A program made the position numbers and the translations under genes. Below are positions 12,401 through 22,359 of a stretch of 64,000 bases of DNA, piece by piece. Position 1 is the first letter of the stretch, and every line of letters starts with the position of its first letter. The stretch is from assembly GCF_024679095.1 (NCBI RefSeq), contig NC_066553.1, positions 2,056,994-2,120,993 of the forward strand, written 5' to 3'. The notes under the pieces were generated by a model. That model saw only the letters and a list, made by a program, of their open reading frames with translations. It made no database searches and was not told the origin of the DNA. The DNA comes from Eriocheir sinensis. Its lineage: Eukaryota > Arthropoda > Malacostraca > Decapoda > Varunidae.

Positions 12401-15400
12401 GAAAAAAAAAAATAGAAAACTAAAACAAGTGAAATGAGTGAGGGAAAAAGTGTCAGACAGTATAAGACAAGACTCACTGTTGGTGTCCTCCGGAGGGGTG
12501 TGGCAGTCCCCCTCCTCCCCCTCGCATTGCCCCGGCTCCCCCTGCTCCACCACGCCCCGCCGCTCCTCCCCATCGTGCTCCCCGGAGAGGTCAGGCGCCA
12601 GGATGGGTGTGGGGGGGCTGGCGGGGGGCTGACGCGGGGGGTCGTGGTGTCGGAGGCGGGGCTGTCGAGTCCATTGGTACCATGGCTGGGCTGAGTGTGA
12701 GGACCTGATGAGGCTCCGGGGCAGTGCTCGCTCCACCGCTTGGTCTGGAACGGCACCCACGTCTCGGTCTTAGAAAATAGTACGTCACATATGTCGGTAT
12801 TATAAGACCCTTTCACGTCTGACATAAGCTATTTCTAAAGGTCAAAGAGGGGGTCAGTTGGGTTCTAATGAGTGTTTCTTTAGGTTAACGGTACAGAGGA
12901 AGGGTCAAACTACCACCAGGGTCATACAACTACTCCTGGAAATGCCCACATCTCCCACGAAAGCCTTGTCAAGTATGTGTTCTTGGGCAGCAAAATGTCT
13001 TATAATACAACTCTTAATGTCAGTATTCTCAGATGCTTCCACCTCTCATAAGTAAAATTCGCCTGCACCACTAAGAGACTGGGTTCATACGGCAGGCTCG
13101 TCAAGTGAGGCTACCATAAAAAAAATAAAAAAACGGGTGCCATGGTTTGTGTTTCTGTACTATACCTGTGTGTGGCTGGGACTGGTGCATGGCAGGGGAA
13201 GACAGCAGGAGGGGTTGGTGCCACAGGTCAAGGGCGGTGGCCGAGGGGGGGGTGTCGTCAAAGTCCCGCATCCTCTCCAGCAGCACCTCGCATCGCATCA
13301 CGTCGCAGAAGTCCGCAAGGCACACCACATCCTCACCCTGAAGGAAGGAGATGGATGTACTTCTCCGCTATACCTAACACCTCTACTGTGGACATTAACA
13401 CAAGAGAACACTGCTTGTACAATGCCATAGTGAGCCTCAGAACTGTCAGATCAAGGTTCATATAGGTGACGAACTGAGAAAATATCCAATTATGAGGAAG
13501 ACCGGAGATGTAATTTAACCCGGTAGCAGCGGGGATCATGTTTTTTAATGAGAAAAATGAGAAAAAATCACTCCTCACACAAACCATTTCATAATATATA
13601 TCAAAGCATTTGTGATCAGATTATGTATCATCTATTTTGGGGGGTGTATATCATGGCACAAATTTGGCCCGTTACTGCTACACGATAAAGCCACAAATTT
13701 GGCCCATTGCTGCTACACGGTAAAGCCACAAATTTGGCCCGTCGCTGCTACACGATAAAGCCACAAATTTGGCCCGTCGCTGCTACACGATAAAGCCACA
13801 AATTTGGCCCGTCTCTGCTACAAGGTAAAGCCACAAATTTGGCCCGTCGCTGCTACACGATAAAGCCACAAATTTGGCCCGTCTCTGCTACAAGGTAAAG
13901 CCACAAATTTGGCCCGTCGCTGCTACCAGGTTAACTCTGGGACTTAGGAGCTGGTGACTAGCCCCAATCTTGCCCTTGGAGGTATGCACTTGACATGTAA
14001 CAACCTCCCTCAAAAAGGTGTGACATTTTACTAATTTGTAACCTCTTTAACACTCCTTGGTGCAGTATACAGTGTCTCTACCAGCGTGTAGAGTCAGGTA
14101 TACATAATTCAGTGGAGCAGTAAGTAGCGGGCTTTTTTTTTCGTATTGTTTTCTTTTTTTTTTTTTTACGCCCTTGCACTGTCTCCTCTGCCGTAAAAAA
14201 AAAGATAAATAAAAAATTGTGACCAGTAAGGGAGGGGAGGCGAGGGGGGTGTCCTGCTCACATTGTTGAGGTAATCTTCGTGGCGGTTGTCCAGGTGGCG
14301 GTCCAGGTGTGCCTCGTGGTAGAAGGCCTTGCCACACAGGCCGCAGGTCCACTGGGGCGGCACGTGGATCTTGGCCGCCTCCTGCTGGGCGAAGACGTCC
14401 CGGGCGGCATGCAGCGGGCACTCCAGGGGCAGCGTGACCCCATACTTGTCCAGCACCGGCAGCCACCTCTACCAGGCCCGGGGAGGGAGGGGTTAGGTGT
14501 CTCATAATGATTGTTTATACGTAGTGGGATTACTAAATATATACTTCATGTTATGTTTAGGAAAATAAGAACAATATAACATACCTATAGCCTTGTCTTT
14601 CCCCCCTTAGCCTCCATTTCTTGAGCTCACTGACACCCACCATGTTAACCAGCTTCCTGACAAGTGCCCCCTTTTCCTTTCCTATCCAAGCAATACAGAA
14701 TACATATAGCCTTGTCTTTTCCCCCCTTAGCCTCACTTTCTCGAGCACACTGACACCCACCATGTTGACCAGCTTCTTGACAAGTGCCCCCTTTTCCTTT
14801 CCTATCCAAGCAATACAGAATACATATAGCCTTGTCTTCCCCCCCCTTTCCTCCTTCTGTTGAGCTTACTGACACCCACCATGATGACCAGGTTCCTGAC
14901 GAGTGCCCCCTTTTCCCTTCCTGTCCAGGCAATACAGAATACATATAGCCTTGTCTTCCCAGCCCTTTCCTCCCTCTGTTGAGCTCACTGACACCCACCT
15001 TGTTGACCAGCTTCCTGACGAGCGCCGCCTTTTCCCTTCCTATCCAAGCAATACAGAATACCTATAGCCTTGTCTTCCCAGCCCTTTCCTCCCTCTGTTG
15101 AGCTTACTGACACCCACCATGATGACCAGCTTCCTGACGAGTGCCCCCTTTTCCCTTTCTATCCAAGCAATACAGAATACCTATAGCCTTGTCTTTTCCC
15201 CCCTTAGCCTCACTTTCTTGAGCTCACTGACACCCACCATGTTGACCAGCTTCCTGACGAGTGCCCCCTTTTCCTTTCCTATCCAAGCAATACAGAATAC
15301 ATATAGCCTTGTCTTTCCCCCCTTATCCTCACTTTCTCGAGCTCACTGACACCCACCATGTTGACCAGCTTCCTGACGAGTGCCCCCTTTTCCCTTCCTG

Positions 15401-18400
15401 TCCAGGCAATACAGAATACCTATAGCCTTGTCTTCCCAGCCCTTTCCTCCCTCTGTTGAGCTTACTGACACCCACCATGTTGACCAGCTTCCTGACGAGT
15501 GCCCCCTTTTCCCTTCCTTTCCAGGCAATACAGAATACCTATAGCCTTGTCTTCCCAGCCCTTTCCTCCCTCTGTTGAGCTTACTGACACCCACCTTGTT
15601 GACCAGCTTCCTGACAAGTGCCCCCTTTTCCCTTCCTGTCCAGGCAATACAGAATACCTATAGCCTTGTCTTCCCCCCCCTTTCCTCCCTCTGTTGAGCT
15701 TACTGACACCCACCATGTTGACCAGCTTCCTGACGAGCGCCGCCTTCTACAAAATAGGAAATGGGAAGAGTTGTGAAGATCTCATAAGCATATTTTGACC
15801 TCCCTCACACCCACCTTGTTGACCAGCTTCCTGACGAGCGCCGCCTTCTCCCTGGTGCATGCTGGCCGAGGCTCTAGGGGGCCGGGCCAGGGCACCAACG
15901 TCAGGAGAAGTACCACCACCACCTGTAACAAGACTCGTTCACACACTGTTCCTTGAGTTGCCCTTCCCTTCCTTTCCCTTCTGGACTCTGAGTGGTAGGT
16001 GTATTTACCTAGTTGGCAATTGAATAGGAGATAAGAATTGAATGTGACAGATGAATTGAATAGGACATAAGAATTGAATAGGACAGAATTGGTTATAAGG
16101 GATATGTGTGTGAATTCTTCTTGTGGTGTGAGTAGTGTTGTTTTAGTGTGTTTCATCTCTTTTGGGGAGCACTAGAAATTAAATCCGTGTAAATTAATTG
16201 TATGTATTAATGAAGTCAAAATTGAGGTACACTTTTTTATTTATTTTTTTTTATTTATTTTTATTTTTTTTACAGGTAGGGAGACATTTCAAGGGCGTAA
16301 GGAAAATATTAAAAAAAAACCCGCTACTTACTGCTCCTGAATAGAGGTCAAAGGAGTGTCCAAAAAGAGAGGTCAATTTCGGGAGGAGAATGCAAATTAG
16401 TTGTACATATTAATGAAGTGAAAATTGAGGTGCACTATAAATTAAATCAGTGTAAATTAGTTCTGCGTTTTAATGAAGTCAAAATTGTGGCGCGCTCGAA
16501 ATTAAATCAGTGTAAGTAAATTGTATGTATTATTGAAGTGGAAATTCATGGACCTCTTCCTATGGCTGTTGTGTTTTTAATTGTGCTTCTGTGTCTTTCT
16601 CCCTGACTGTATTTTATTTTAAGGTTATGGCGAGGTGTCTGTAAAAGTCTGATCATCCACGTTGAGTATGGATTTTCTTTTGGGAGCAGTGAGTAGCGAG
16701 CTTTTTTTTTTTCATATTTGTTTCCTTGTTTTTTGTGCCCTTCAACTGACTCCTTTGCTCTAAAAAAAATAAAGAAAAAAACCCATCTGAGCCTCTACTA
16801 TATTAACTAGATTATACCATTTACCCTGATGGAGGGGTACTTAATATAATCTCCTTGTTGATGTAATACAAGCTGAGATAATACTGAAGTGTGGCAGATG
16901 AGGACTTGGTAAATCTCAAGAATAGCGGTTCCTAGCTGGTGCGTGTTTAGGGCACAGTGTGGTGGTAATTACAATATTTCTAGCACATACGACGGGGTTT
17001 TGACAAGCGGACAGGGGTGTTTACGTCACAAGGGGTGTATTTTTCCGTGCAGGCTTTTCTCTTTCTTCACCCCGGAGCTCGCAGTCTCATCGCCCATCGA
17101 CTTTGAAGAAATCGTGCGGCCAGCGTGGAAAAATACACCCCCTGCGATATAAACACGTCTGTCCGCTCGTCAAAACCCCGTGGTACGTTCTAGATATGTA
17201 ATTACCACCACACCATGCCCTAAATACGCGCCCACTATGAGCTGCTATTCTTAAGATTTACCAAGGACTTTTCTAAGCACCACAAAGGCAATCATGAATC
17301 TGTTATTGAGTGTTAGTCAGATTAATATATCTGTCTCTATATATAAGCTTATTTTTAGGTTATTTAATTCTTTCATGCAACTTCTATGTATCTGCACAAA
17401 AAGTAATACATATATCTTCAAAATACATATGTCCATACAAAGGGATTTTACGCCAGATTTTCTTTAATGTAGTTTTAGTCTTTATTAACTGTTATGTGGC
17501 TAATTTTGGCTTTTATGTTTCATTTTTGGGGTGAAGTTATTTGTTAGAAGTGTTGGATTTTCACTGAAGAGTTAACCCAACACATCACAAACTCCAGTCA
17601 TAAAAAAGTGACAATATAATCAACAAAACAAACGATAACCAGGGATGAAGTTGTTAATTAGAAGTGTTAGATATTCACTGAAGAGTTAACCCGACACATC
17701 ACAAACTCCAGTCATAAAAATGTGATACAAAATAATCAACAAAACAAATTAACCAGGGAAAAGTTAGAAAGTTTCGTTTAGTTGGCGCAACATAATTAAA
17801 GAGGGATGGAGTTGTTAGTTAGAAGTGTTGGATTTTCACTGAAGAGTTAACCCAACACATCACAAACTCCGTCATAAAAAAGGGATACGATATAATCAAC
17901 AACACAAACTATAACCAGGGATGAAGTTGTTAATTAAAAGTGTTGGATATTCACACAGAGTTAAATTGACATATCACAAACTCAATCATAAAAAAACTAA
18001 TACGAGAGAATCAAACCAAACAACCACAAGAGAAAATTAAACAGTGGCCAAAAGAGAGGTCAGTTTCGGGTGGAGAGGCGTCTTGCAAGTCTTCCTCTCT
18101 CACTTCTCCACCTGCAATTGACCTTTCTTTTGGCCACTATATAGGAGCAGTGATTAGCAGGCTTTTTTTCCACCCTTTTTTTTTGTTGCCCTTGACCTGC
18201 TTCCTTTGCTGTAAAAAAAGGTCAAACACATCAAAAAAACCTAAACCAGCCACATTTTTGTCAATAAGGACTAATACGACATCTTAAAAATTAGGCATTG
18301 ATCACTTAGGGACACTGTGGAGTTGTATACATGACAGGGTTGAGGAGACACACTGTACAGGGGGTCAGTGAGGAGGGGTTACTGCACGGGGTTGTCATCT

Positions 18401-18445
18401 TGGAGGGGCAGGACCTACCTCAACCTTCCTTCGGCAAGCAGCCAT
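8956..18445 (-). CDS. Predicted type I membrane protein with a lumenal C2H2 zinc finger (9 exons)
   Basis: Exons in transcript order are 18445-18419, 15922-15815, 14468-14262, 13337-13166, 12768-12478, 11224-11076 (or from 11239), 10698-10680, 10403-10241 and 9463-8956, predicting 547 residues. Residues 1-24 form a signal peptide: basic AACRRK, then VEVVVVLLLTLV. Residues 87-108 are a canonical C-x2-C-x12-H-x4-H zinc finger (CGLCGKAF). A Cys-rich segment (CLADFCDVMRC), a Pro-rich and acidic linker, and CWYLTCDRYWE follow. Residues about 354-377 (GLVTGLVLLLTLGISLAYY) form one transmembrane helix, and residues 380-547 are a tyrosine-rich cytoplasmic tail. A zinc finger on the secretory side argues against DNA binding; a disulphide or structural-zinc role is inferred. 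Every junction is phase-compatible once the 19-nt exon is included. I do not recognise a named family. Confidence 0.75.
9464..10240 (-). other. Intron 8 of the membrane protein gene
   Basis: Bounded by donor GTAAGTGG at 10240 and acceptor CAG at 9464-9466. AT-rich with a poly-A run near 9730. No repeat family recognised. Confidence 0.65.
10241..10403 (-). CDS. Membrane protein gene, exon 8 (transmembrane exon)
   Basis: Acceptor CCCTGCAG, donor GA|GTAAGT, 163 nt, phase 1 in and 2 out. It encodes ALSRAVCWYLTCDRYWE, then a 24-residue hydrophobic helix followed by the start of the tail. The phase-0 reading meets TGA at the third codon, so the preceding exon must supply one base. Confidence 0.85.
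10680..10698 (-). CDS. Predicted 19-nt microexon of the membrane protein gene (exon 7)
   Basis: On the minus strand an AG (CCCTAGAG) precedes CAATTCAAGG..., and GAAG|GTAAGGC is a good donor. The 19 nt encode QFKEVE plus the first base of the next Gly. It converts the phase-0 output of exon 6 into the phase-1 input required by exon 8. Prediction rests on splice consensus and phase closure only. Confidence 0.5.
11076..11224 (-). CDS. Membrane protein gene, exon 6
   Basis: Donor TGTCAG|GTCAGT at 11076. The acceptor is either CGTAAAG before 11224 (149 nt) or ATGAAG before 11239 (164 nt); both give phase 1 in and phase 0 out. It encodes DSDCLGPVPRPPDESG, LHPLHSWRDTC and EEHLAELRVKCQ. Confidence 0.7.
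11662..11690. repeat. (GAT)n microsatellite
   Basis: Seven to eight consecutive GAT units in intron 5 of the minus-strand gene. Confidence 0.9.
11862..12088 (-). mobile_element. TTAA-flanked satellite-bearing MITE, copy 1 (2 satellite units)
   Basis: Starts at TTAACCGTGTAGCAGCG and ends ...CCGGGTTAA. The body matches the family consensus (CATGATATAAACCCCCC, then the segment carrying CATTTGTGAT on its complement). Here the left end is at a satellite-unit boundary rather than the canonical CCCGGTAGCAGCG terminal repeat. Confidence 0.85.
12258..12415 (+). mobile_element. LINE-tail/SINE-like element, full-length copy
   Basis: Reads GACACGTCTCCTCCCGAAATTGACC..., GGAGCAGCGAGTGGCGGGC, a T-rich stretch, GCCCTTGAGCTGTCTCC and a terminal poly-A. 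One of about a dozen copies in this window. It lies between exons 6 and 5 of the minus-strand gene. Confidence 0.75.
12478..12768 (-). CDS. Membrane protein gene, exon 5 (Pro-rich/acidic linker)
   Basis: Acceptor TTTTCTAAG before 12768, donor AACA|GTGAGTC at 12478, 291 nt, phase 1 in and 1 out. The phase-consistent frame gives a Pro-rich segment then an acidic one (GEHDGEERRGVVEQGEPG, CEGEEGDCHTPPEDTN). A second minus-strand frame is also open here but does not fit the phases. Confidence 0.65.
12838..12990. repeat. Dispersed repeat family R, copy 1
   Basis: About 150 bp (TAATGAGTGTTT...AGG..., GGTCAAACTACCACC, CACGAAAGCCTTGTCAA) that recurs at 54944-55090 with roughly 75-80 percent identity by eye. 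Type unknown. Confidence 0.65.
13166..13337 (-). CDS. Membrane protein gene, exon 4
   Basis: Acceptor TTCCTTCAG, donor ACAG|GTATAG, 172 nt, phase 0 in and 1 out. It encodes GEDVVCLADFCDVMRCEVLL with three closely spaced Cys residues, followed by RMRDFDDTPPSATALDLWHQ. Confidence 0.8.
13515..13934 (+). mobile_element. TTAA-flanked satellite-bearing MITE, copy 2 (8 units)
   Basis: TTAA+CCCGGTAGCAGCG at the left, CGCTGCTACCAGG+TTAA at the right. About 140 bp of unique body is followed by eight 35-bp units (CACAAATTTGGCCCGTCGCT GCTACACGGTAAAGC). Confidence 0.9.
14113..14216 (+). mobile_element. LINE-tail/SINE-like element, partial copy
   Basis: GGAGCAGTAAGTAGCGGGC, T-rich tract, CGCCCTTGCACTGTCTCC and poly-A. 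It lies about 45 bp from the donor of exon 3 of the minus-strand gene. Confidence 0.7.
14262..14468 (-). CDS. Membrane protein gene, exon 3 (C2H2 zinc finger)
   Basis: Acceptor GCCTGGTAG, donor AAT|GTGAGC, 207 nt, phase 0 both ends. It encodes RWLPVLDKYG..., WTCGLCGKAFYHEAHLDRH and HEDYLNN. The zinc ligands are C87, C90, H103 and H108. Strong G/C third-position bias. Confidence 0.88.
14590..15745 (-). repeat. About 119-bp intronic tandem array containing exon 2 and donor sequence
   Basis: About ten units of 119-120 bp. On the minus strand each holds GCACTCGTCAGGAAGCTGGT, CAACATG and GTGGGTGTCAG. This matches the end of coding exon 2 (GCGCTCGTCAGGAAGCTGGT, CAACAAG) with its GTGGGTGTGAG donor. 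Each also has a CCTGGACAG or similar acceptor-like sequence about 41 nt before the donor. The unit nearest the exon (15706-15745) retains the exon's GAGCGCCGCCTTCT. Confidence 0.9.
15815..15922 (-). CDS. Membrane protein gene, exon 2 (signal-peptide core)
   Basis: Acceptor TTGTTACAG, donor AACAAG|GTGGGTG, 108 nt, phase 0 both ends. It encodes VVVVLLLTLVPWPGPLEPRP and CTREKAALVRKLVNK. Its 3' half plus donor is repeated about ten times in the next intron (see 14590-15745). Confidence 0.85.
16255..16393 (-). mobile_element. LINE-tail/SINE-like element (minus orientation)
   Basis: Poly-T at the left, then GGGCGTAAGG, CCCGCTACTTACTGCTCC and GAGAGGTCAATTTCGGGAGG. It interrupts the local TGAAGTCAAAATTGAGG repeat. 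Confidence 0.7.
16674..16784 (+). mobile_element. LINE-tail/SINE-like element, partial
   Basis: GGGAGCAGTGAGTAGCGAGC, T-rich tract, TGTGCCCTTCAACTGACTCC, poly-A. Confidence 0.7.
16903..17268. mobile_element. Palindromic MITE with about 150-bp terminal inverted repeats
   Basis: The left arm (GACTTGGTAAATCTCAAGAA..., TAGGGCACAGTGTGGTGGTA, GACGGGGTTTTGAC..., GGGTGTATTTTTCC) reappears inverted on the right up to GATTTACCAAGGAC. A central segment of about 60 bp separates the arms. No transposase frame. No target duplication identified. Confidence 0.8.
17531..17995. repeat. Tandem repeat, about 115-160 bp, four units
   Basis: Recurring GAAGTTGTTAATTAGAAGTG, TTGGATTTTCACTGAAGAGT and CACATCACAAACTCC segments at 17531, 17645, 17807 and 17921. 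Confidence 0.8.
18044..18224. mobile_element. Head-to-head pair of LINE-tail/SINE-like elements
   Basis: GTGGCCAAAAGAGAGGTCAG reads in minus orientation and meets a plus-oriented copy (ATTGACCTTTCTTTTGGCC, GGAGCAGTGATTAGCAGGC, poly-A). Confidence 0.65.
18419..18445 (-). CDS. Membrane protein gene, exon 1 (start codon)
   Basis: ATG at 18445-18443 opens MAACRRKVE, followed by GAG|GTAGGT. Joined in phase 0 to exon 2, it gives a basic n-region before the hydrophobic core of a signal peptide, which is why this start is preferred. The 5' UTR lies above 18445. Confidence 0.72.
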
Positions 18446-18700
18446 AGTTAGGAGCAGGGAGGACTAGCGATGAGGAGAGCAGAGTCATGCGGTGTAAGGG
18501 GCTTGCGTTGCCGCCTTTATGGACACTACAACACTGCAACAGGTGAGGGGAAGCAGCTCAGCCTCGCAACACTGCTCTGCTCAGCCTTGCCAAGCTCCAC
18601 CGCCCGGGCACTCAAGGCCAGCGAGCAGATGAGGAAACTACTCCAAGAAAACCATATGTTGTGTTAGGTTAGTGCTGGGGTGTCTGAGGGCCAGCAGGGA
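18446..18700. promoter_or_regulatory. Presumed promoter/5' UTR region of the minus-strand gene
   Basis: Moderately GC-rich DNA just upstream of the predicted start codon. No TATA box or initiator could be assigned with confidence; placement is by position only. Confidence 0.3.
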
Positions 18701-19110
18701 GGGAGGGGGATGTGTTGGGTTAGGCGTGTTAGTGTCTGTTAGTTGTGTGGTGTGGTGTGTTGATAGGGGTGTGTGGTAGGTGTATGTAGAGTGTGTGTGG
18801 AGGTGTGTTTTGTCAAGATTTTAGTGGAGTGGGATATGCCTGGTTGTCTTATGTCAGTGTTCAATAGGTGTGTGGCATGTGTTGTTGGGAGGGTGTGTGT
18901 GTTTTATAAGTATGTATGTATGGTGATGGAGTGTGTTTGTCTGTGGGTGTGTGGAGGTGTGTTTTCTCAAGATTTTAGTGGAGTGTGATGTGTCTGGTTG
19001 TCTTATGTCAGTCTCCAATAGGTGTGTGGCATGTGTTGTTGGGAGGTTGTGTGTGTTTTATAAGTATGTACATATGGTGATGGAGTGTGTTTGTTTTGTT
19101 AAGGTTTTAG
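18700..19110. repeat. GT-rich tandem duplication
   Basis: A unit of about 160-180 bp (TTTTAGTGGAGTG, TGGTTGTCTTATGTCAGT, GGTGTGTGGCATGTGTTGTT) appears twice with a partial third copy. Confidence 0.8.
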
Positions 19111-19944
19111 TGTTCCCAATGTTAACTACCTTGGATATTAGTAATGCTGAGGCAGGTATGAGGTCAGCAAGATATATTATTAAGTCAAGGTGAAAAATAC
19201 CAATGTTAGATGCCTAGGTAAGGAGATTAGTAGGCATTAAAAAATCATTAAAATATACAGGCAGGTAAAGTACAGGCATATAGACTAATAATTCAACTCC
19301 TCTCCTTAAGATTCTAAATAACATGTCCCTTACAGATAGACTAAATGGTCCTCTTTTACATAGTGGTCCTGTATGGGTTGAGCACTACCATTACATACAC
19401 AAAAAGTACATAATAACTTGGCCACTAAAACGATATACTTCATCTCTAGTCATACGATATAGCACAGGTCCTTCCGTCCCTCTCAGCTCACCAATAAAAA
19501 TAAAAATTTGTGCAAGAGGTCATGTTGGGTGGGCACGGACAGTTTGTCGTCACTACCTATCGTGTTTGGCTCTTTGCTTCTGAAAAAGAGAAAGAAAGAC
19601 TTACAAACACACTTACAAGACACACCTCTCACCACACGGCTCCTTTGCTCGCTGGGGGGAAGGAAGGGGCAGTGTTGTGGGAGGGAAAGAGAGAGAGGGG
19701 CAGGGGAGGTGAGGGGAGTCAGATAACCTGTGATGATATACTAAGCTAGTTTTTTTCTTTCCTTTTCATATTTTACTGTTTTTTTATACTCCCTTGCTAG
19801 GTGGAAGAGCCAGCAAGTGTGTTTAGGAAGGTGTAGTTATATTGTTATGCCCAGGGAGTTTATTTTCCCCTTTTCTATTTTCCTACACGTCCTCTGCGTG
19901 TATCAAAACACACGAGAAATTAATCAAGAAGAGGTGAGGGTATT

Positions 19945-20035
19945 CGCCGGCTGCCTGGGATTGAACCCATGACCAACGTGACGGGAGAGCCACTCCCTAC
20001 CGAGTCGGCCAAAGAGTTACCCCTCTGGCTAAATG
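19945..20035 (-). mobile_element. tRNA-derived SINE head
   Basis: On the minus strand it has an A-box-like TGGCCGACTCGGTAGGGAGT and a B box GGGTTCAATCCC about 35 bp further on. The absence of a foldable acceptor stem argues for a SINE or tRNA pseudogene rather than a working tRNA. Confidence 0.55.
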
Positions 20036-20601
20036 GGTTACAGGAGGCTCGTTCATCAGGCATAGTCGCCGCACTACAATATAATGCCGTTTTGTCTGTG
20101 TTTTCCAAGACCTGGCTCTCCCCACTCGGCTCCCTCCCTCTCTTAACAGCAAGGCGGGCATGTGGTTAATGTGTCTATGGGTTGGATAAAAAAAACAGAT
20201 AGGGAATGTAGAAATAATGGAATATATAGAGGTATGCCAGAAAAGGGAATAGATGAAGAGTATTGAAGTAATGATGTATATATAGAGAGAGAAATGTATC
20301 GGAGACGAGACTGGAGAGCATGGAAGTACTGGAATATATAAAAAAGTATTATGTCAGTCAAGAGAATAGTTAGAGCTTATTGGTAATGGATCATAGAGGG
20401 CAAGGAATGAGAAGCATGAAATGAGAGTTAAATCATGCACATGGGAGACTGAAGAGAAGTATTAGAGTGGAGAATCATAAACACTGAGAGCATAAAATTG
20501 GAGAACCAGAATAACGAGAGACACAAAGAAACACAAAATATGACATTGAATGATCGTGATTTAGTTAATGGTTACTGAAGTTCCAAAAAAAGATCAATTG
20601 T
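20036..20601. other. No gene recognised (20.0-20.6 kb)
   Basis: AT/purine-rich DNA with GGAATATAT-type degenerate repeats. No coding signal. Confidence 0.5.
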
Positions 20602-21035
20602 TTAACCCGGTAGCAGCGGGGATCGTGTTTCTTAATGGTCCCTCTAAGCGAGAAAAATGAGAAAAAAATTATCACTCACACAAACCATTTCATAATATAT
20701 ATCAAAGCATTTGTGATCAGTTTATGTATCATCTATTTTTGGGGGGTTAAATCATGGCACAAATTTGGCCCGTCGCTGCTACACAGTAAAGCCACAAATT
20801 TGGCCTGTCACTGCTACACGGTAAAGCCACAAATTTGGCCCGTCACTGCTACATGGTAAAGCCACAAATTTAGCCCGTCACTGCTACACGGTAAAGCCAC
20901 AAATTTGGCCCGTCACTGCTACACGGTAAAGCCACAAATTTAGCCCATCACTGCTACACGGTAAAGCCACAAATTTGGCCCGTCGCTGCTACATGGTAAA
21001 GCCACAAATTTGGCCCGTCGCTGCTACCGGGTTAA
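20602..21035 (+). mobile_element. TTAA-flanked satellite-bearing MITE, copy 3 (8 units)
   Basis: TTAACCCGGTAGCAGCGGGG at the left and CGCTGCTACCGGGTTAA at the right, a perfect 17-bp terminal inverted repeat including the TTAA. Eight 35-bp satellite units. Confidence 0.93.
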
Positions 21036-21348
21036 ATATATACTAATGAAAAAAAAGTTTGCATGTAATTTAATCTAATTGAATGTATGGAAGGTCAGAA
21101 GTAACATATCCTTATAACAGATGGAATTTCAATGTACAAGAAAAGTTAAACGGATACGAGTGAATAGATGAAAGATTTTATAAACAACAGCAAGTAAATA
21201 ACACTGAATATGACAGGTGGATTAATAAGGATAAAGTTGTTAAACAGGTGGAAGTTAGAGTAATTAATCCGTCAAACTTCTCTTTTTTTTCTTTTTTCTT
21301 TTTAACATCCAGTCAGTCACTCTCCTATGCTGATATTTATAACTTAGC

Positions 21349-21360
21349 GTATTATTATTA

Positions 21361-21411
<51 letters not shown>

Positions 21412-21413
21412 TT
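21349..21413. repeat. (ATT)n microsatellite
   Basis: About 20 ATT units with two interruptions. Confidence 0.95.
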
Positions 21414-21538
21414 TAGTGGTGTTTCATATAAGCTGTAATTCCTATCTGGCTGTCTTGAGCGTTGAAGTTAAAAGGAGTGACATAATTATCTAGTGTTGTT
21501 ATATAGAATTTCCACCACTAAAACCATCTAATTACTGT

Positions 21539-21539
<1 letters not shown>

Positions 21540-21570
<31 letters not shown>
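21540..21570. repeat. (GT)n microsatellite
   Basis: About 15 GT units. Confidence 0.95.
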
Positions 21571-21572
<2 letters not shown>

Positions 21573-21599
21573 AGGCCCATAATCCCAAACATTTCTTAG

Positions 21600-21733
21600 G
21601 ACTTGCATACCACATTTGACTTAAGGCTTTCATAGGGGCTGTACGTGGTGTTATTTAAAGTAGTATTTCCATGACTAGAGTAGTTTTATGAGCCTAGTGA
21701 TAGTTTGACGAGATATCCGAAGAGGTGGTTGTG

Positions 21734-21765
<32 letters not shown>

Positions 21766-22200
21766 TACAAGGGTAGTATAGTTTTGAGCCTCATGATAGT
21801 TTGACAAAGTAATATTCTGTATACCACGAACGTTAAAACCCCTTATGGAAACCCACCTAATCTCCTGTATGGCCTTAAAAAATAATATTAGTTATGAGAA
21901 AAGACTTTTATAGAAGTTATGTTAATATATTTCCATTGGTATAGTAATTTTATGCGCCTAGTGATAGATTGACAAGGTAATTCTGTATACCACGAACATT
22001 GAAAACCCTCATTTAAAACCACCTAATCTCCTGTATGGTCTTAAACAATACTAGTTATGAGAGATGACTTTTATAGAAGTTACGTTAATATATTTCCATT
22101 GATATAGTAATTTTATGCGCCTAGTGATAGTTTGACAAGGGCGTCCACACCAAGAACGTTAAAACCTTTATATAAACCCACCTAATCTTTCTTAATGACC
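21600..22200. repeat. Degenerate tandem repeat, about 150-180 bp
   Basis: TAGTTTTATGAGCCTAGTGA, TAGTTTGACAAGG and CACCTAATCTCCTGTATGG recur three to four times. An (ATT)n tract at 21736-21764 interrupts it. Confidence 0.7.
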
Positions 22201-22359
22201 CTAAAAACACTAATTACAGGACCCCAAAAGCGTCTTGAGAAAATGTGCAAGTTTGTACAATCAATTTGGCTGAATTTTAATGTTTGACGCCATCATTACC
22301 CCTCTTAACCCCCCTCTACCCCGCCATTTGTCTTATTTATGTACTGTTTAGTCATGGAA

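Larger units (their letters stand above)
15923..18418 (-). other. Intron 1 of the membrane protein gene
   Basis: About 2.5 kb between exon 1 and exon 2. It holds a diverged repeat with the consensus TGAAGTCAAAATTGAGG (16190-16540), two LINE-tail elements, the 16.9-17.27 kb MITE, a 115-160-bp tandem repeat at 17.5-18.0 kb and a head-to-head LINE-tail pair at 18.05-18.22 kb. Confidence 0.65.

Noticed and set aside
12154..12825. A 223-codon minus-strand frame across exon 5 of the membrane-protein gene
   Set aside because: It runs through the donor into a LINE-tail element and poly-T; it is in a different frame from the one that fits the splice phases.
14645..15716. Overlapping frames repeated through the 119-bp array, as a repeat protein
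   Set aside because: Frames arise because the unit length is near a multiple of three; the only coding homology is to the end of exon 2.
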